Positions 43,680-52,927 are shown, counted from the stretch's first letter. The stretch: DNA of 64,000 nucleotides from Mycolicibacterium novocastrense (GCF_001570485.1 NZ_BCTA01000086.1:16519-80518), one strand, 5' to 3'. Notes: generated by a model from the sequence alone, not told the origin. Numbers and translations: made by a program.

Positions 43680-44471
43680 ATGTACTTCGTCGGGCTCGAT
43701 CTCGCGTGGGCGGGGCGAAACCAATCCGGGGTGGCCGTCCTCGACGACGACGGACGGCTAGTGCACGTGGGTGCGGCGGTCAGCGACGACGAGATCGCGG
43801 CGGCCCTCGCGCCGTATGTCGAGGGCCCCTGCGTGGTGGGCGTGGACGCGCCGCTCATCGTCACCAACCCCAGCGGGTACCGGCTCGGCGAGACGCTCTA
43901 CAACCGGGACTTCGCGCCGTTCGAGGCCACCGCGCAGCCCGCGAACACGAGCAATCCGCTGTTCGATCCGCCCCGCGCCGAGGTCCTCTGCCAACGGCTC
44001 GGCCTGGACCCCGACCCGCTGTCGCGCAGCGACCGCCGGGCGATCGAGGTCTACCCCCACGCGGCGACGATCGCACTGTTCAGACTCGGCAAGACGCTCA
44101 AATACAAGCGGCGCGCCAAAGATGTCGCCAAACGCAAGCACGAGCTGCTGCGCATGGTGGGGCTGATCGAGGGGTTGAACGACGCGACGCCGCGGCTTCG
44201 GGTGCGCGACAGTCCCGCCTGGCTCGAAATTCGCCGAAGGATCGAGGCAAGCGATCGCGCCTTCCAGCTGAACGCTTGCGAGGATCCCGTCGACGCGGTG
44301 CTCTGTGCGTACGCCGCGCTGTTTTTCGAGCGGCGACGCCACGACGTCACGATCTACGGCGACCGCGAGGCCGGCTACATCGTCACGCCGGCGCTACCGC
44401 CGGGGCTGACACCGACTCCCCGAGCCCGTGGCAGGCAGCCGGGCGGTCAGTCCGGCGTCTGCGCCAGTTGA
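43680..44471 (+). CDS. DUF429 protein (RNase H-fold nuclease-like)
   Basis: 263 residues. MYFVGLDLAWAGRNQSGVAVLDDDGRLV begins the DUF429 fold with the DxxW motif. VVGVDAPLIVTNPSGYRLGE, AIEVYPHAATIALF and CEDPVDAVLCAYAALFF carry the remaining conserved acidic residues, consistent with a RNase H-like nuclease. Function unknown. ATG at 43680. Its 3' end overlaps the convergent permease gene by 25 nt. Confidence 0.85.
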   Translation: MYFVGLDLAWAGRNQSGVAVLDDDGRLVHVGAAVSDDEIAAALAPYVEGPCVVGVDAPLIVTNPSGYRLGETLYNRDFAPFEATAQPANTSNPLFDPPRAEVLCQRLGLDPDPLSRSDRRAIEVYPHAATIALFRLGKTLKYKRRAKDVAKRKHELLRMVGLIEGLNDATPRLRVRDSPAWLEIRRRIEASDRAFQLNACEDPVDAVLCAYAALFFERRRHDVTIYGDREAGYIVTPALPPGLTPTPRARGRQPGGQSGVCAS

Positions 44472-45865
44472 GTCGGATCGGTGATGCCGGCGACCTTGAT
44501 GCCGAGCCGCCGGTTGATCGCCATGGTGACGAGGAAGAGCACGATTCCGATCAGCACCAGGATCCCGCCCAGCAGATACTGCGTGCCCGGACGGCCCGAC
44601 AGCGGCGTCACCAGGTACAGCGAGGTGATGAACCCGATGACGGGCAGTACCGTGGGTGTCCGGAAGTGCCGGTCGTCCTTGACGGCATCGCGACGTAGAA
44701 CCAACACCGCGACGTTGACCGTCGCGAAGACCGCCAACAACAGCAGCGACGTGGTGCCGCCGAGCACCGAGAGCGCCTTGCTGCTCGCGAACGCCGAGAC
44801 ATAGAAGATCAGCCCGAACGCGACGATGGTCGTGAAAATGATTGCCACCCACGGGGTGTGGCGAGTCCGGTGCACCGAACCCAGCACCGGCGGCAGAACG
44901 TGCTGGCGTGCCATGCCGTAGATCAACCGGCTGGCCATCAGCATGTTGATCAGCGCGGTGTTGGAGACCGCGAACATCGTGATGAACGGGAACAACTCGT
45001 CGATCGGAAGTCCGGGCGCGGCGGCCTCGACCACGCTCACCAGTGGAGTGCTGCTCTCCCGCAATTCGCCGATCGGCACCAGTGCCACGGCGATGATCGA
45101 CACCAGGATGTAGACGACGCCCGCGATGCTCAGGCCGGTCAACAACACCTTCGGGAAGATCCGGACGGGGTCCTTGGTCTCCTCGGCCATGTTGACCGAG
45201 TCCTCGAAGCCGACCATGGCGAAGAAGGCCAGCGATGTCGCCGCGGTGATCGCGACGAATGTGCTTCGGTCCTCGCTGCTTTCGAACATCACGATGCGTG
45301 AGAAGTCGTGGTCGCCGGCCTGGGTGAAGGCCCACAGCCCGACGAAGATCACCAGGAGCAGACCGCTGATCTCGATGACGGTCAGGCCGACGTTGAGCTT
45401 GACGCTCTCGCTGACACCGCGCAGGTTGATCGCGGCGAGGACGGCCATGAAGGTCAACGCGATGACCGCGACGCCCGCCTTACCCCAATCCAGGCCGAAA
45501 CCCTTGATCAGGTTGGCCGCGAACGCCTGTGATGCGGTCGAGGCCGACGTGATGCCCGAACACATCACCACGAACGCGACCAGGAACGTGAAGAACTGGA
45601 TCCCGAATGCCTTGTGCACGTAGAGCGCCGCGCCCGCGGCTTGCGGGTACTTGGTGACGAGTTCCAGATAGGAGAACGCGGTGATGGTGGCGATGGCGAA
45701 CGCGAGCAGGAACGGCAGCCATGCCGCCCCACCCACTTCCCCGGCGACCTGACCGGTCAGCGCGTAGACACCGGTACCGAGGATGTCGCCGACGATGAAC
45801 AGCAGCAACAACCCCGGGCCCATCACCCGCCGTAGCTCAGGTTGCTTGTCGGTCGGCGTACTCAC
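44447..45865 (-). CDS. APC-superfamily amino-acid permease
   Basis: About 472 residues with 12 predicted membrane helices. MGPGLLLLFIVGDILGTGVYALTGQVAGEVGG at helix 1 carries the substrate-binding G-x-G region. ATSLAFFAMVGFEDSVNMAEETKDPVRIFP is the helix-6 to loop signature. A cationic or neutral amino acid is likely. The GTG at 45865 gives the start STPTDKQPELRRVMGPG; a TTG at 45886 is an alternative. It is followed upstream by a TetR gene on the same strand (50 nt). Confidence 0.87.
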   Translation of the reverse strand: MSTPTDKQPELRRVMGPGLLLLFIVGDILGTGVYALTGQVAGEVGGAAWLPFLLAFAIATITAFSYLELVTKYPQAAGAALYVHKAFGIQFFTFLVAFVVMCSGITSASTASQAFAANLIKGFGLDWGKAGVAVIALTFMAVLAAINLRGVSESVKLNVGLTVIEISGLLLVIFVGLWAFTQAGDHDFSRIVMFESSEDRSTFVAITAATSLAFFAMVGFEDSVNMAEETKDPVRIFPKVLLTGLSIAGVVYILVSIIAVALVPIGELRESSTPLVSVVEAAAPGLPIDELFPFITMFAVSNTALINMLMASRLIYGMARQHVLPPVLGSVHRTRHTPWVAIIFTTIVAFGLIFYVSAFASSKALSVLGGTTSLLLLAVFATVNVAVLVLRRDAVKDDRHFRTPTVLPVIGFITSLYLVTPLSGRPGTQYLLGGILVLIGIVLFLVTMAINRRLGIKVAGITDPTQLAQTPD

Positions 45866-45914
45866 CGTCGTCTGCTCTTCGCGCAAGCGCTCATCGGTGC
45901 CCTCCTGGTGACAC

Positions 45915-46544
45915 CTACACCTGTGCCACTCGTTCGTCGATTGGTGCCAACACGTCTATCACGTCGATCAAGGTCGCGCGTGCCGTTGCGCGAGGGCCGT
46001 CGCCCTCGGCGACGAGCGCCGCCACCACCGCACCATCGACCGCGTTGACCAACGCGGTGAGGTACTCGGCGCGCACCGAGCGACCCGAGCGCTCGATGAC
46101 CTCGATGACGGCATCGGTGCGCTGGCGCATGATCCGCCGTTGGACTTCGCGCAGCATGGGGTGACGCGCGCAGGCGATATAGCGCTCATAGCGCGAGATC
46201 AGCTGTTCGCTGACCCGCTGCCCCACCACGTCGTCGACCAACAGATCCACCAGGATGTCGGCGGTCGACTCCGCGCCTCGCCGCCGGCGCGACAGCATCG
46301 CCACGTGCGCGCGCAACTGTTCGGCCTCCCGCTCGCCGACGTATTCGACGGCCTTGGCGATCAGATCGTCCAGCGAGGAAAAGTAGTACGTCGTCGACGC
46401 CAACGGCAGACCGGCGCGACGGGCCACCGCGCGATGCCGCACCGCGTCGAATCCGCCCTCGCACAGCAGATCGGCAGCGGCGCTGACCAGCGCAAAGCGT
46501 CGACGTTCTCCCTTGGGAGTGACCGCTGCCGTCACCTTTAGCAT
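45915..46544 (-). CDS. TetR-family regulator (Rv0775 type)
   Basis: 209 residues. HTH: RRFALVSAAADLLCEGGFDAVRHRAVARRAGLPLASTTYYFSSLDDLIAKAVEYV. The C-terminal domain has the TetR_C pattern (QRVSEQLISRYERYIACARHPMLREVQ). ATG at 46544 chosen; GTG at 46535 possible. Diverges from the Tat-esterase gene and precedes the permease; either could be its target. Confidence 0.85.
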   Translation of the reverse strand: MLKVTAAVTPKGERRRFALVSAAADLLCEGGFDAVRHRAVARRAGLPLASTTYYFSSLDDLIAKAVEYVGEREAEQLRAHVAMLSRRRRGAESTADILVDLLVDDVVGQRVSEQLISRYERYIACARHPMLREVQRRIMRQRTDAVIEVIERSGRSVRAEYLTALVNAVDGAVVAALVAEGDGPRATARATLIDVIDVLAPIDERVAQV

Positions 46545-46674
46545 GCTGCCAGTCGGGCGGCCGTCCCATCGCGCTTTCGGCCAATCGTCAGGCATTCTCA
46601 CCGAAGTCGGGGCCGGTGTTTCTGATGCGACGGGCCAGTCTCCGCGCGCCGGGCAGTCACGCCGCGATGGCATC

Positions 46675-47496
46675 ATGGCCGCCATGCCCGAACTGAGCCG
46701 TCGATCGCTTCTGCGTCTCGGGGTCGGCACGGCTGCCGGAGTGGCGGCGCTGCGGCTGGCGCCCGCGGTGCCGGCCGCACCCGCCGCGCCGACCTACGTC
46801 GACGGTTCGTTCGTCTCGGCGGCCCGCGGCGGCCTGGAGACCAATTGGGCGATCGCCCGTCCGCCCGGCCAGACCGCGCCGCTGCGTCCGGTCATCGCGC
46901 TGCACGGTAAGGGGCAAAACGCAGCGGGTGTGATGGCCGGCGGGGTGGAACAGGGCTTGGCCCAGGCCGTCGCCGCGGGGCTGCCACCCTTCGCGGTCGT
47001 CGCCGTCGACGGCGGTGGAAGCTACTGGCACAAGCGGGCCTCCGGCGAGGACTCCGGGGCGATGGTGCTCGACGAGCTGATCCCGATGCTTGGCTCACAA
47101 GGTCTGGACACCTCACGCGTCGGTTTCCTCGGCTGGTCGATGGGCGGCTACGGCGCACTGCTGCTCGGCGCGCGGCTCGGCCCCGCCCGCACCGCCGCGA
47201 TCTGCGCCGTCAGTCCCGCGCTGTGGACGTCCTCCGGCGCCGCAGCGCCCGGTGCGTTCGACAGCGCGGAAGACTATGCCGCCAACAGTGTTTGGGGGTT
47301 GCCCGCGCTGGCATCGATTCCGATCCGGATCGACTGCGGGACCGGCGATCCGTTCTACTCGGCGACGAAGGAGTTCACCGCGCAGCTGCCGAATCCGCCC
47401 GCCGGCGGGTTCTCGCCCGGTGGGCACGACGCCGGGTTCTGGAGCTCGCAGCTGCCCGCCGAGCTGGCCTGGATGGCCCCGCTGCTGACGGCCTAG
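46675..47496 (+). CDS. Tat-exported esterase/alpha-beta hydrolase (Rv0774c type)
   Basis: 273 residues. N-terminus MAAMPELSRRSLLRLGVGTAAGVAALRLAPAVPAAPA has the twin-arginine pattern S-R-R-S-L-L. Hydrolase features are RPVIALHGKGQNAAG, nucleophile elbow GFLGWSMGGYGALL, and a C-terminal GGHDAGFW with His. The M. tuberculosis homologue is a secreted esterase. The stop overlaps the convergent purD stop by 4 nt. ATG at 46684 could also be used. Confidence 0.86.
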   Translation: MAAMPELSRRSLLRLGVGTAAGVAALRLAPAVPAAPAAPTYVDGSFVSAARGGLETNWAIARPPGQTAPLRPVIALHGKGQNAAGVMAGGVEQGLAQAVAAGLPPFAVVAVDGGGSYWHKRASGEDSGAMVLDELIPMLGSQGLDTSRVGFLGWSMGGYGALLLGARLGPARTAAICAVSPALWTSSGAAAPGAFDSAEDYAANSVWGLPALASIPIRIDCGTGDPFYSATKEFTAQLPNPPAGGFSPGGHDAGFWSSQLPAELAWMAPLLTA

Positions 47497-48761
47497 ACGC
47501 CGACTCGTCCCTGCGCCGCGGCCAGGGCGATGTCACTGCGAAAGTGGCTGCCCGGCAGCCGAATCGACTTGATCACCCGGTAGGCGACCTCACGTGCGGC
47601 GGACAGATCCGCACCGGTACCCACGATGGAGAGCACGCGGCCTCCCGAGGACACGACGGCGCCGTCCTCGCGACGACTCGTGCCCGCGTGCAGCACGCCC
47701 TCGACGTCGGAGCCGGTGATCACGTCGCCGACCCGTGGGCGAGACGGGTAGTTCTCGGCGGCCAGCACCACGGTCACGGCGGCGCCGTCGCGCCACCGCA
47801 GCGGGGGCTCGTCGGCGAGGCCGCCCGTCGCGGCCGCATACAGCAGCCGGCCCAGCGGCGTCTCCAGCAGGGCCAGCACGGGCTGGGTCTCGGGATCGCC
47901 GAAGCGGCAGTTGAATTCGATCACCGCCGGGCCCCTCGAGGTGATGGCCAGTCCGGCGTACAGCAATCCCGAGAACGAACTGCCGCGCTTGACCAGTTCG
48001 GCGGCAACGGGTTTCACCACATCGTCGACGATCTGGGCGACGACGCCCTCGGGCAGCCACGGCAGCGGCGCGTACGCCCCCATGCCGCCGGTGTTGGGTC
48101 CGGTGTCGTTGTCGCCGACCCGTTTGAAGTCCTGCGCGGGCAGCATGGGCACCACGGTCTCGCCGTCGACGAGGCAGAACAGCGACACCTCCGGCCCGTC
48201 GAGGAACGACTCGAGCAGTACCGGATGTCCGGCCTCGAGCAGGCTTGCGGCATGGGCCCGGGCGGCCGCGCGATCGGCGGTGACCACCACCCCCTTACCC
48301 GCGGCCAGACCGTCGTCCTTGACCACCCATGCGGCCTCGCCGCCGTCGGGGCCGAAGCGGTCGAGCGCCGCGTCGAGGTGAGCGGGGTTGTCGACGACCT
48401 CGCTTCTGGCGGTGCGCACACCGGCGGCCGTCATCAGCTCCTTGCCGAAGGACTTCGAACCCTCGATGCGGGCCGCGTCCTTGCTCGGCCCGAAGCAGGC
48501 GATCCCGGCCCTGCGCACCGCATCGGCGACGCCGAGGACCAGCGGAACTTCCGGCCCGATGACAACGAGGTCGACCTCCAGCCGCTGCGCCAGTCCGGCC
48601 ACCGCCTCCCCCGAGGTGATGTCGACGTCGTACTGGTCGGCGATCGCGGCGGTGCCCGCATTACCCGGCGCGATGGACAGACTTTCGACCTCGGGGTCAC
48701 GTCGCAGCGCCAGCAGCAATGCATGTTCACGGGCACCGGATCCGATTACCAGGACTCGCAC
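47493..48761 (-). CDS. purD: Glycinamide ribonucleotide synthetase PurD
   Basis: 422-residue ATP-grasp ligase joining phosphoribosylamine and glycine. MRVLVIGSGAREHALLLALRRDP at the N-terminus, GPSKDAARIEGSKSFGKELMTAAGV, the ATP-grasp GLAAGKGVVVT, and DNDTGPNTGGMGAYAPLPW. GTG start at 48761. It diverges from the P450 gene with 59 nt between starts. Confidence 0.97.
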   Translation of the reverse strand: MRVLVIGSGAREHALLLALRRDPEVESLSIAPGNAGTAAIADQYDVDITSGEAVAGLAQRLEVDLVVIGPEVPLVLGVADAVRRAGIACFGPSKDAARIEGSKSFGKELMTAAGVRTARSEVVDNPAHLDAALDRFGPDGGEAAWVVKDDGLAAGKGVVVTADRAAARAHAASLLEAGHPVLLESFLDGPEVSLFCLVDGETVVPMLPAQDFKRVGDNDTGPNTGGMGAYAPLPWLPEGVVAQIVDDVVKPVAAELVKRGSSFSGLLYAGLAITSRGPAVIEFNCRFGDPETQPVLALLETPLGRLLYAAATGGLADEPPLRWRDGAAVTVVLAAENYPSRPRVGDVITGSDVEGVLHAGTSRREDGAVVSSGGRVLSIVGTGADLSAAREVAYRVIKSIRLPGSHFRSDIALAAAQGRVGV

Positions 48762-48820
48762 AACTGCTCACCCTAACGGTCCAAAAGACTCGTGCGGCCA
48801 TACACTTGACAAGACACTGT

Positions 48821-50062
48821 ATGGTCGAGGGTATGACGCAGGCCACATGCCCATTCGGGCCCGGATACGACTTCACCGATCCCGAGGTACTTCTGCGCGG
48901 TATTCCCGTCGCCGAATTCGCCCAGCTGCGCAAGACCGCGCCGGTGTGGTGGAACGAGCAGTGCGAGTCGATCTTCGACGACGGCGGCTACTGGGTGATC
49001 AGCCGCCACGAGGACGTCAAGGCCATCTCGCGCAACTCCGAGCTGTGGTCGACCAACCGCAAAGGCGCGGTGATGCGCCTGCCCGAAGGCGTCACCTCCG
49101 AACAGCTCGAACTCACCAAGGCGCTGCTGATCAACCACGACGCACCCGAACACACCAGGCTGCGCAAGCTGGTGTCGCGCCTGTTCACCCCCCGAGCGAT
49201 CGCGACGCTCGAGGAGCGGTTGGCGACCGCCGCGCGCGAAATCGTGGCCGAGGCAAGGCAAAAGGGCAGGGGCAACTTCGTCGACGACATCGCGATGCGT
49301 CTGCCGCTGCTGGCCATCGCCGACCTGATCGGTGTGCCCGAGGCCGATCGGGAGAAGCTCTTCCACTGGACCAACGCGATCATGAACACCGACGACCCCG
49401 ACTTCGACAGCGATCCGACCGCCGCCAACGCGGAGCTGATGGGATACGCCTACTCGATGGCCGAGGAGCGCCGTCGTTGCCCGGCAGATGACATCGTGAC
49501 GCGGCTGATCGAGGCGGACCTCGACGGGGAGTCGCTCGACGACGTGGAGTTCGCGTTCTTCGTGATCCTGCTGGCGGTGGCCGGAAACGAGACCACCCGA
49601 AACGCGATGACCCACGGTATGAACGCGTTCTTCGAGAACCCCGGGCAGTGGGAGTTGTTCAAGCGCGACAGACCCGCGACCGCCGCCGACGAGATCGTGC
49701 GGTGGGCCACCCCCGTGCACTGCTTCCAGCGGACCGCACTGGCCGATACCGAACTCGGCGGCGTCACGATCCGCGAGGGCCAACGGGTCGGGCTGTTCTA
49801 CAGCTCGGCCAACTTCGACGAAGAGGTGTTCGACCAGCCCTTCCGGTTCGACATCTCACGTGACCCCAATCCGCACCTCGGTTTCGGGGGAAACGGCGCC
49901 CACTACTGCATCGGCGCGAACCTGGCCCGCATGGAGATCAAGCTGATCTTCAACGAGATCGCCGACCAGATTCCCGACATCGCCAAACGCGGTGAACCGC
50001 AACGCCTTCGCTCCGGGTGGATCAACGGCGTCAAGGACCTGCAGGTCTCCTACACCGGTTGA
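48821..50062 (+). CDS. Cytochrome P450 related to CYP125/CYP142-like steroid and alkyl hydroxylases
   Basis: About 413 residues. Haem loop HLGFGGNGAHYCIGANLARMEIKLIFNEIADQIPDI and C-terminal RLRSGWINGVKDLQVSY are close to the CYP125-like group that hydroxylates steroid side chains or terpenoids. I-helix AVAGNETTRNA, ExxR DEIVRW. ATG at 48821 chosen; an ATG at 48833 follows GAGG too closely for a good ribosome-binding site. The divergent 59 nt hold a direct repeat ACACT-N7-ACACT. The TetR gene 26 nt downstream probably belongs to the same unit. Confidence 0.85.
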   Translation: MVEGMTQATCPFGPGYDFTDPEVLLRGIPVAEFAQLRKTAPVWWNEQCESIFDDGGYWVISRHEDVKAISRNSELWSTNRKGAVMRLPEGVTSEQLELTKALLINHDAPEHTRLRKLVSRLFTPRAIATLEERLATAAREIVAEARQKGRGNFVDDIAMRLPLLAIADLIGVPEADREKLFHWTNAIMNTDDPDFDSDPTAANAELMGYAYSMAEERRRCPADDIVTRLIEADLDGESLDDVEFAFFVILLAVAGNETTRNAMTHGMNAFFENPGQWELFKRDRPATAADEIVRWATPVHCFQRTALADTELGGVTIREGQRVGLFYSSANFDEEVFDQPFRFDISRDPNPHLGFGGNGAHYCIGANLARMEIKLIFNEIADQIPDIAKRGEPQRLRSGWINGVKDLQVSYTG

Positions 50063-50088
50063 TGGGGCCGGCTGAGTAGGATTTCGCC

Positions 50089-50697
50089 GTGCGCACTCAC
50101 GGTTGGTCCGGTGCGGCGCCGTCGACGGATGAGGAGGCGGTCGCCCGCATCCTCGACGCCGCAGGCAAGGCGATCGACGCGCGTGGCGCGGAGTTTTCGA
50201 TCAGCGACGTCGCACGCACGCTGGGGGTCACGCGCCAGACCGTCTACCGGTACTTTCCCAGCACCGACGCGCTCCTTCAGGCCTCAGCACAGCGGGCGGC
50301 GACCGGCTTTCTGGACCGGCTCGCCGACCACCTGCAGGGCTTGACCGACCCGCAGGAGGCGGTCGCCGAGGGCATCGCCACCGCGTTGGAGTGGCTGCCG
50401 CAGGACAAACACATGGGGCTGCTGCTGATGCCCGCGCGGGCCAGCGAGTTCAGTCAGACGGTCACCTCGGATGTGGCGTTGGAGTTCGCCAATTCGATGC
50501 TGCGCCGCTTCGACGTGGACTGGGCCGCGCTGGGGTTCGATGATCACGACCTCGACGAGCTGGCCGAACACCTGCTGCGGATCATCCAGTCGTTCGTCAT
50601 CGACCCGGGGCGTCCCCCGCGACGGGGCCCCGAGCTGCGCGGCTACCTGCGCCGCTGGGTCGGCGCGTCCGTCGCCGCTCCGACGGCGGCCCGCTGA
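50089..50697 (+). CDS. TetR-family regulator downstream of the P450
   Basis: 202 residues. HTH: VARILDAAGKAIDARGAEFSISDVARTLGVTRQTVYRYFPSTDALLQASAQRAATGFL. The ligand domain follows to residue 195. GTG at 50089. Encoded 26 nt after the P450 gene, it probably controls that gene and itself. No operator with clear dyad symmetry was found near the P450 start. Confidence 0.87.
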   Translation: MRTHGWSGAAPSTDEEAVARILDAAGKAIDARGAEFSISDVARTLGVTRQTVYRYFPSTDALLQASAQRAATGFLDRLADHLQGLTDPQEAVAEGIATALEWLPQDKHMGLLLMPARASEFSQTVTSDVALEFANSMLRRFDVDWAALGFDDHDLDELAEHLLRIIQSFVIDPGRPPRRGPELRGYLRRWVGASVAAPTAAR

Positions 50698-50740
50698 GCG
50701 TCACAATTGGTGCGCGGTCGGCCTCCTGGCGGGCCGTAAA

Positions 50741-50754
50741 CTCACGATCGTGAG
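50741..50754. promoter_or_regulatory. Perfect 14-bp palindrome over the start of the EspA/EspE-like gene
   Basis: CTCACGATCGTGAG, fully self-complementary, covers the last bases of a -10-like TAAACT (50737-50742) and the GTG start (50750-50752). This position would let a dimeric regulator block a leaderless promoter. The regulator is unknown; the TetR encoded immediately upstream is a candidate. Confidence 0.5.
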
Positions 50755-51250
50755 TGTCGTCGATGCCTTCCTCTCGACGTGGGCGCGGGCGCGTGCCTCG
50801 TTCGGTGAGGGCATCCCGCAGGACGGCGGCGGGCTGGACCACAGCGCCCGCTTGGAGGCCCTACGGGACGAGGTGGAGTCGGCGACGCCCGGTTCGGATT
50901 GGACGGGCGCAGGCGCTGAGGGCTATCGCGACCGGAACGCCAGGCAGGCAAGGGCTCTGGGGGCGTTGGCCGACCTGGACCGCCGACTGGCCGCGGAGGT
51001 GGACAGGTCGGCCGCGGTGGTGTCGGCCGGCCGGCGTGAGCTCGACGCGGTCCGCCAGTGGGTGGAGGATGCCGCCGCGACGGTGCCCGAAACGCCTGCC
51101 GGCCAACAGATGCTGTGGCCGGTCGTCAGCAAGGGCGCCGGGGAGGTCGCCGAGATCATCCAGCGCTCACACAGCGACCTGGCCGCCATCGCGGCGCGGA
51201 TGCGCGCGCTGGGGGCAGAATACGAGGAACTGGGCAGGCCCGCGCCCTGA
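50750..51250 (+). CDS. EspA/EspE-like type VII secretion-associated small protein
   Basis: 166 residues. MSVVDAFLSTWARARASFGEGIPQDGGGLDHSARLEAL followed by TPGSDWTGAGAEGYRDRNARQARAL (W51-x-G53) is the helical hairpin of the EspA/EspE-type ESX-1-associated family. The rest (DLDRRLAAEVDRSAAVVSAGRRELDAVRQWVEDAAATVPETPAGQQMLWPVVSKGAGEVAEIIQRSHSDLAAIAARMRALGAEYEEL) is helical. No clear YxxxD/E secretion signal follows, and no ESX genes are near. The GTG at 50750 appears leaderless. It may be a chaperone-dependent substrate of an ESX system encoded elsewhere. Confidence 0.7.
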   Translation: MSVVDAFLSTWARARASFGEGIPQDGGGLDHSARLEALRDEVESATPGSDWTGAGAEGYRDRNARQARALGALADLDRRLAAEVDRSAAVVSAGRRELDAVRQWVEDAAATVPETPAGQQMLWPVVSKGAGEVAEIIQRSHSDLAAIAARMRALGAEYEELGRPAP

Positions 51251-51256
51251 CCGGGT

Positions 51257-52492
51257 TCAGAGCACCGTCAGCGGCAGCGATTTGCGGTCTTCGAACTCCC
51301 ATGTCGAACCGCCACTGACCCTGACAACCGACACCTCGGAGAATTCCTTGGCCTCGCTGTCCGTCTCGACGACGCGCGCGGTCCACTCCTGGGCGGTGCC
51401 GGTCACCTCGACATCGAGATGCTTGTCGACCGCGGTGACCGCGGCCTGCAACGGGCGCACCTCGTCGGGCGTCACCAACGAGATCCAGGCGCCGTCCTCG
51501 TGAGCGGATGAACGCCGCAGATGTACGGTGTCCGGCCCGAATTCGGCGTCGACGTAGGCGGCGGGATTGAACATCGGGTGCAACTCGAGGGTGCGCACGG
51601 CGCCTTCGATCCCGCCGGGAAGCTTCAGCGCTCGGTGAATGCGTTCGGCGGCGATACCGGCCACCCCGATCAGTTGTCTGGTGCAGATCTCGGTCGCCAG
51701 TTCGGTGTTGGTGCCGGCCCGCTTCCCGACGGCGATGACATACGACAGGTTGAGCAGGTGCATCTGCAGGCACACCTCGTCGGCCATGCGCACCAGCGCC
51801 GAATGTGAGAACGCGCCGAAGTCGAAGTCCGAAACCAACGGGCCCGAGTAGTCCGACTGCCCTTGGTCACCGGTGTCGATGGGGTCGAGTTCGGTTCTGG
51901 CGGCACGTGTCCGGGCGACCACCTCGAGTACCGGGTGGTCCTCCACCTCGGGGTAGGACTCGTCGATGATCACGGTCCACGCACAATGCGGGTGCCGGTC
52001 GGCGGGTGTACGCGGCGGGCGGTGGATCGGGCGGATCTGGGCTCGGCGGTTGGTCGCCACGGCCGTTGCGTCGAACGTCGGGTCCTCGATGTCGTGGCAC
52101 ATGCCGCGCACGTACTCTTCGCCCATAGGTTCCACGTCCAACAGCGCGCCGCAGTGGTCGAGGTGAAATTCGCCGTGCCAGCGGTCGTGGACGGTGTAGC
52201 GAAAATCCATGAACTGCGGTGGCGCCCCGATGTCGAGCTGTAGACCTTTGAAGATCGTGATGACATCGGTGCCCTCGTACTTCAAAGCCTTCTGCATCCG
52301 CCTGGTGTAGATCGGGCTGGCGCCCATCCACTCCTCGATCGCGACCTGCAGCATCTCCTCGCGACCGAAATTGCTGATGATCCAGGCCATTCCAGAGCGG
52401 TCGATCAATTGGCCGATCAGCAGCAGCTCCGGCAGCAGTGCCGCCAGTTCCGCACGTGACAGTGACGCGTACCTACTTGTCATGGTCGTCAT
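51257..52492 (-). CDS. Unrecognised conserved protein at the end of the aldA-side operon
   Basis: About 411 residues, no signal or membrane segment. Noticeable conserved-looking stretches: EEMLQVAIEEWMGASPIYTRRMQKALKYEGTDVITIFKGLQLDIG, WHGEFHLDHCGALLDVEPMGEEYVRGMCHDIEDPTFDATA (two His and two Cys in about 24 residues, a possible metal or catalytic site) and PHCAWTVIIDESYPEVEDHP. It resembles small-molecule hydrolases with His/Cys motifs, but I cannot name the family. ATG at 52492 overlaps the end of the AhpD-like gene by 20 nt, so it is translated with that operon. 52483 is a possible alternative start. Confidence 0.7.
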   Translation of the reverse strand: MTTMTSRYASLSRAELAALLPELLLIGQLIDRSGMAWIISNFGREEMLQVAIEEWMGASPIYTRRMQKALKYEGTDVITIFKGLQLDIGAPPQFMDFRYTVHDRWHGEFHLDHCGALLDVEPMGEEYVRGMCHDIEDPTFDATAVATNRRAQIRPIHRPPRTPADRHPHCAWTVIIDESYPEVEDHPVLEVVARTRAARTELDPIDTGDQGQSDYSGPLVSDFDFGAFSHSALVRMADEVCLQMHLLNLSYVIAVGKRAGTNTELATEICTRQLIGVAGIAAERIHRALKLPGGIEGAVRTLELHPMFNPAAYVDAEFGPDTVHLRRSSAHEDGAWISLVTPDEVRPLQAAVTAVDKHLDVEVTGTAQEWTARVVETDSEAKEFSEVSVVRVSGGSTWEFEDRKSLPLTVL

Positions 52493-52925
52493 GAACCGTC
52501 CCACCGGAGTGCATCTTCACCGCGGCATTGACATTGGCTTTCTTGTCTTCTCCCCGGCCTCGCTCCGCGGCCTTCTTGCGGTTCTTGATCACCTTGCTCA
52601 CCGCGCCGTCCAGCTTGGAACCCAACGGGAACCCGAGGTAGTGGGTCAAGAAGACGGCCATCTCCTTGAGTTCGTCCTCGGTCATCTCCCCGTTGCCCAG
52701 CGCCGCGTTGGCCTGGATTTCGGCGAGGTCGGAGTTTCCGACGGCCGTCACGGCGGTCAGCGTCATGATCCGCTTGTCGCGCATCGACAGTCCAGGCCGC
52801 GTCCAGATGGTGCCGAAGAGGTGGTCGACGGTGAGGTCGAAGTACGGATCGCCCTCGATGTTGGGCATCTCCCAGCCGTATACCTCGTTCATCTTCTCGA
52901 GGCCCTTGCGGCGCAACTCGTCCAT
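52473..52925 (-). CDS. Carboxymuconolactone decarboxylase/AhpD-fold protein (Rv0771 type)
   Basis: 150 residues. MDELRRKGLEKMNEVYGWEMPNIEGDPYFDLTVDHLFGTIWTRPGLSMRDKRIMTLTAVTAVGNSDLAEIQANAALGNG is the AhpD-like decarboxylase pattern. No CxxC redox pair is present, so it is the CMD type, probably acting on a lactone or beta-keto acid. Start ATG at 52925: GAAGGAG lies 5 nt before it. It lies 2 nt after the 3-hydroxyisobutyrate dehydrogenase-like stop. Confidence 0.85.
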   Translation of the reverse strand: MDELRRKGLEKMNEVYGWEMPNIEGDPYFDLTVDHLFGTIWTRPGLSMRDKRIMTLTAVTAVGNSDLAEIQANAALGNGEMTEDELKEMAVFLTHYLGFPLGSKLDGAVSKVIKNRKKAAERGRGEDKKANVNAAVKMHSGGTVHDDHDK

Positions 52926-52927
52926 CG

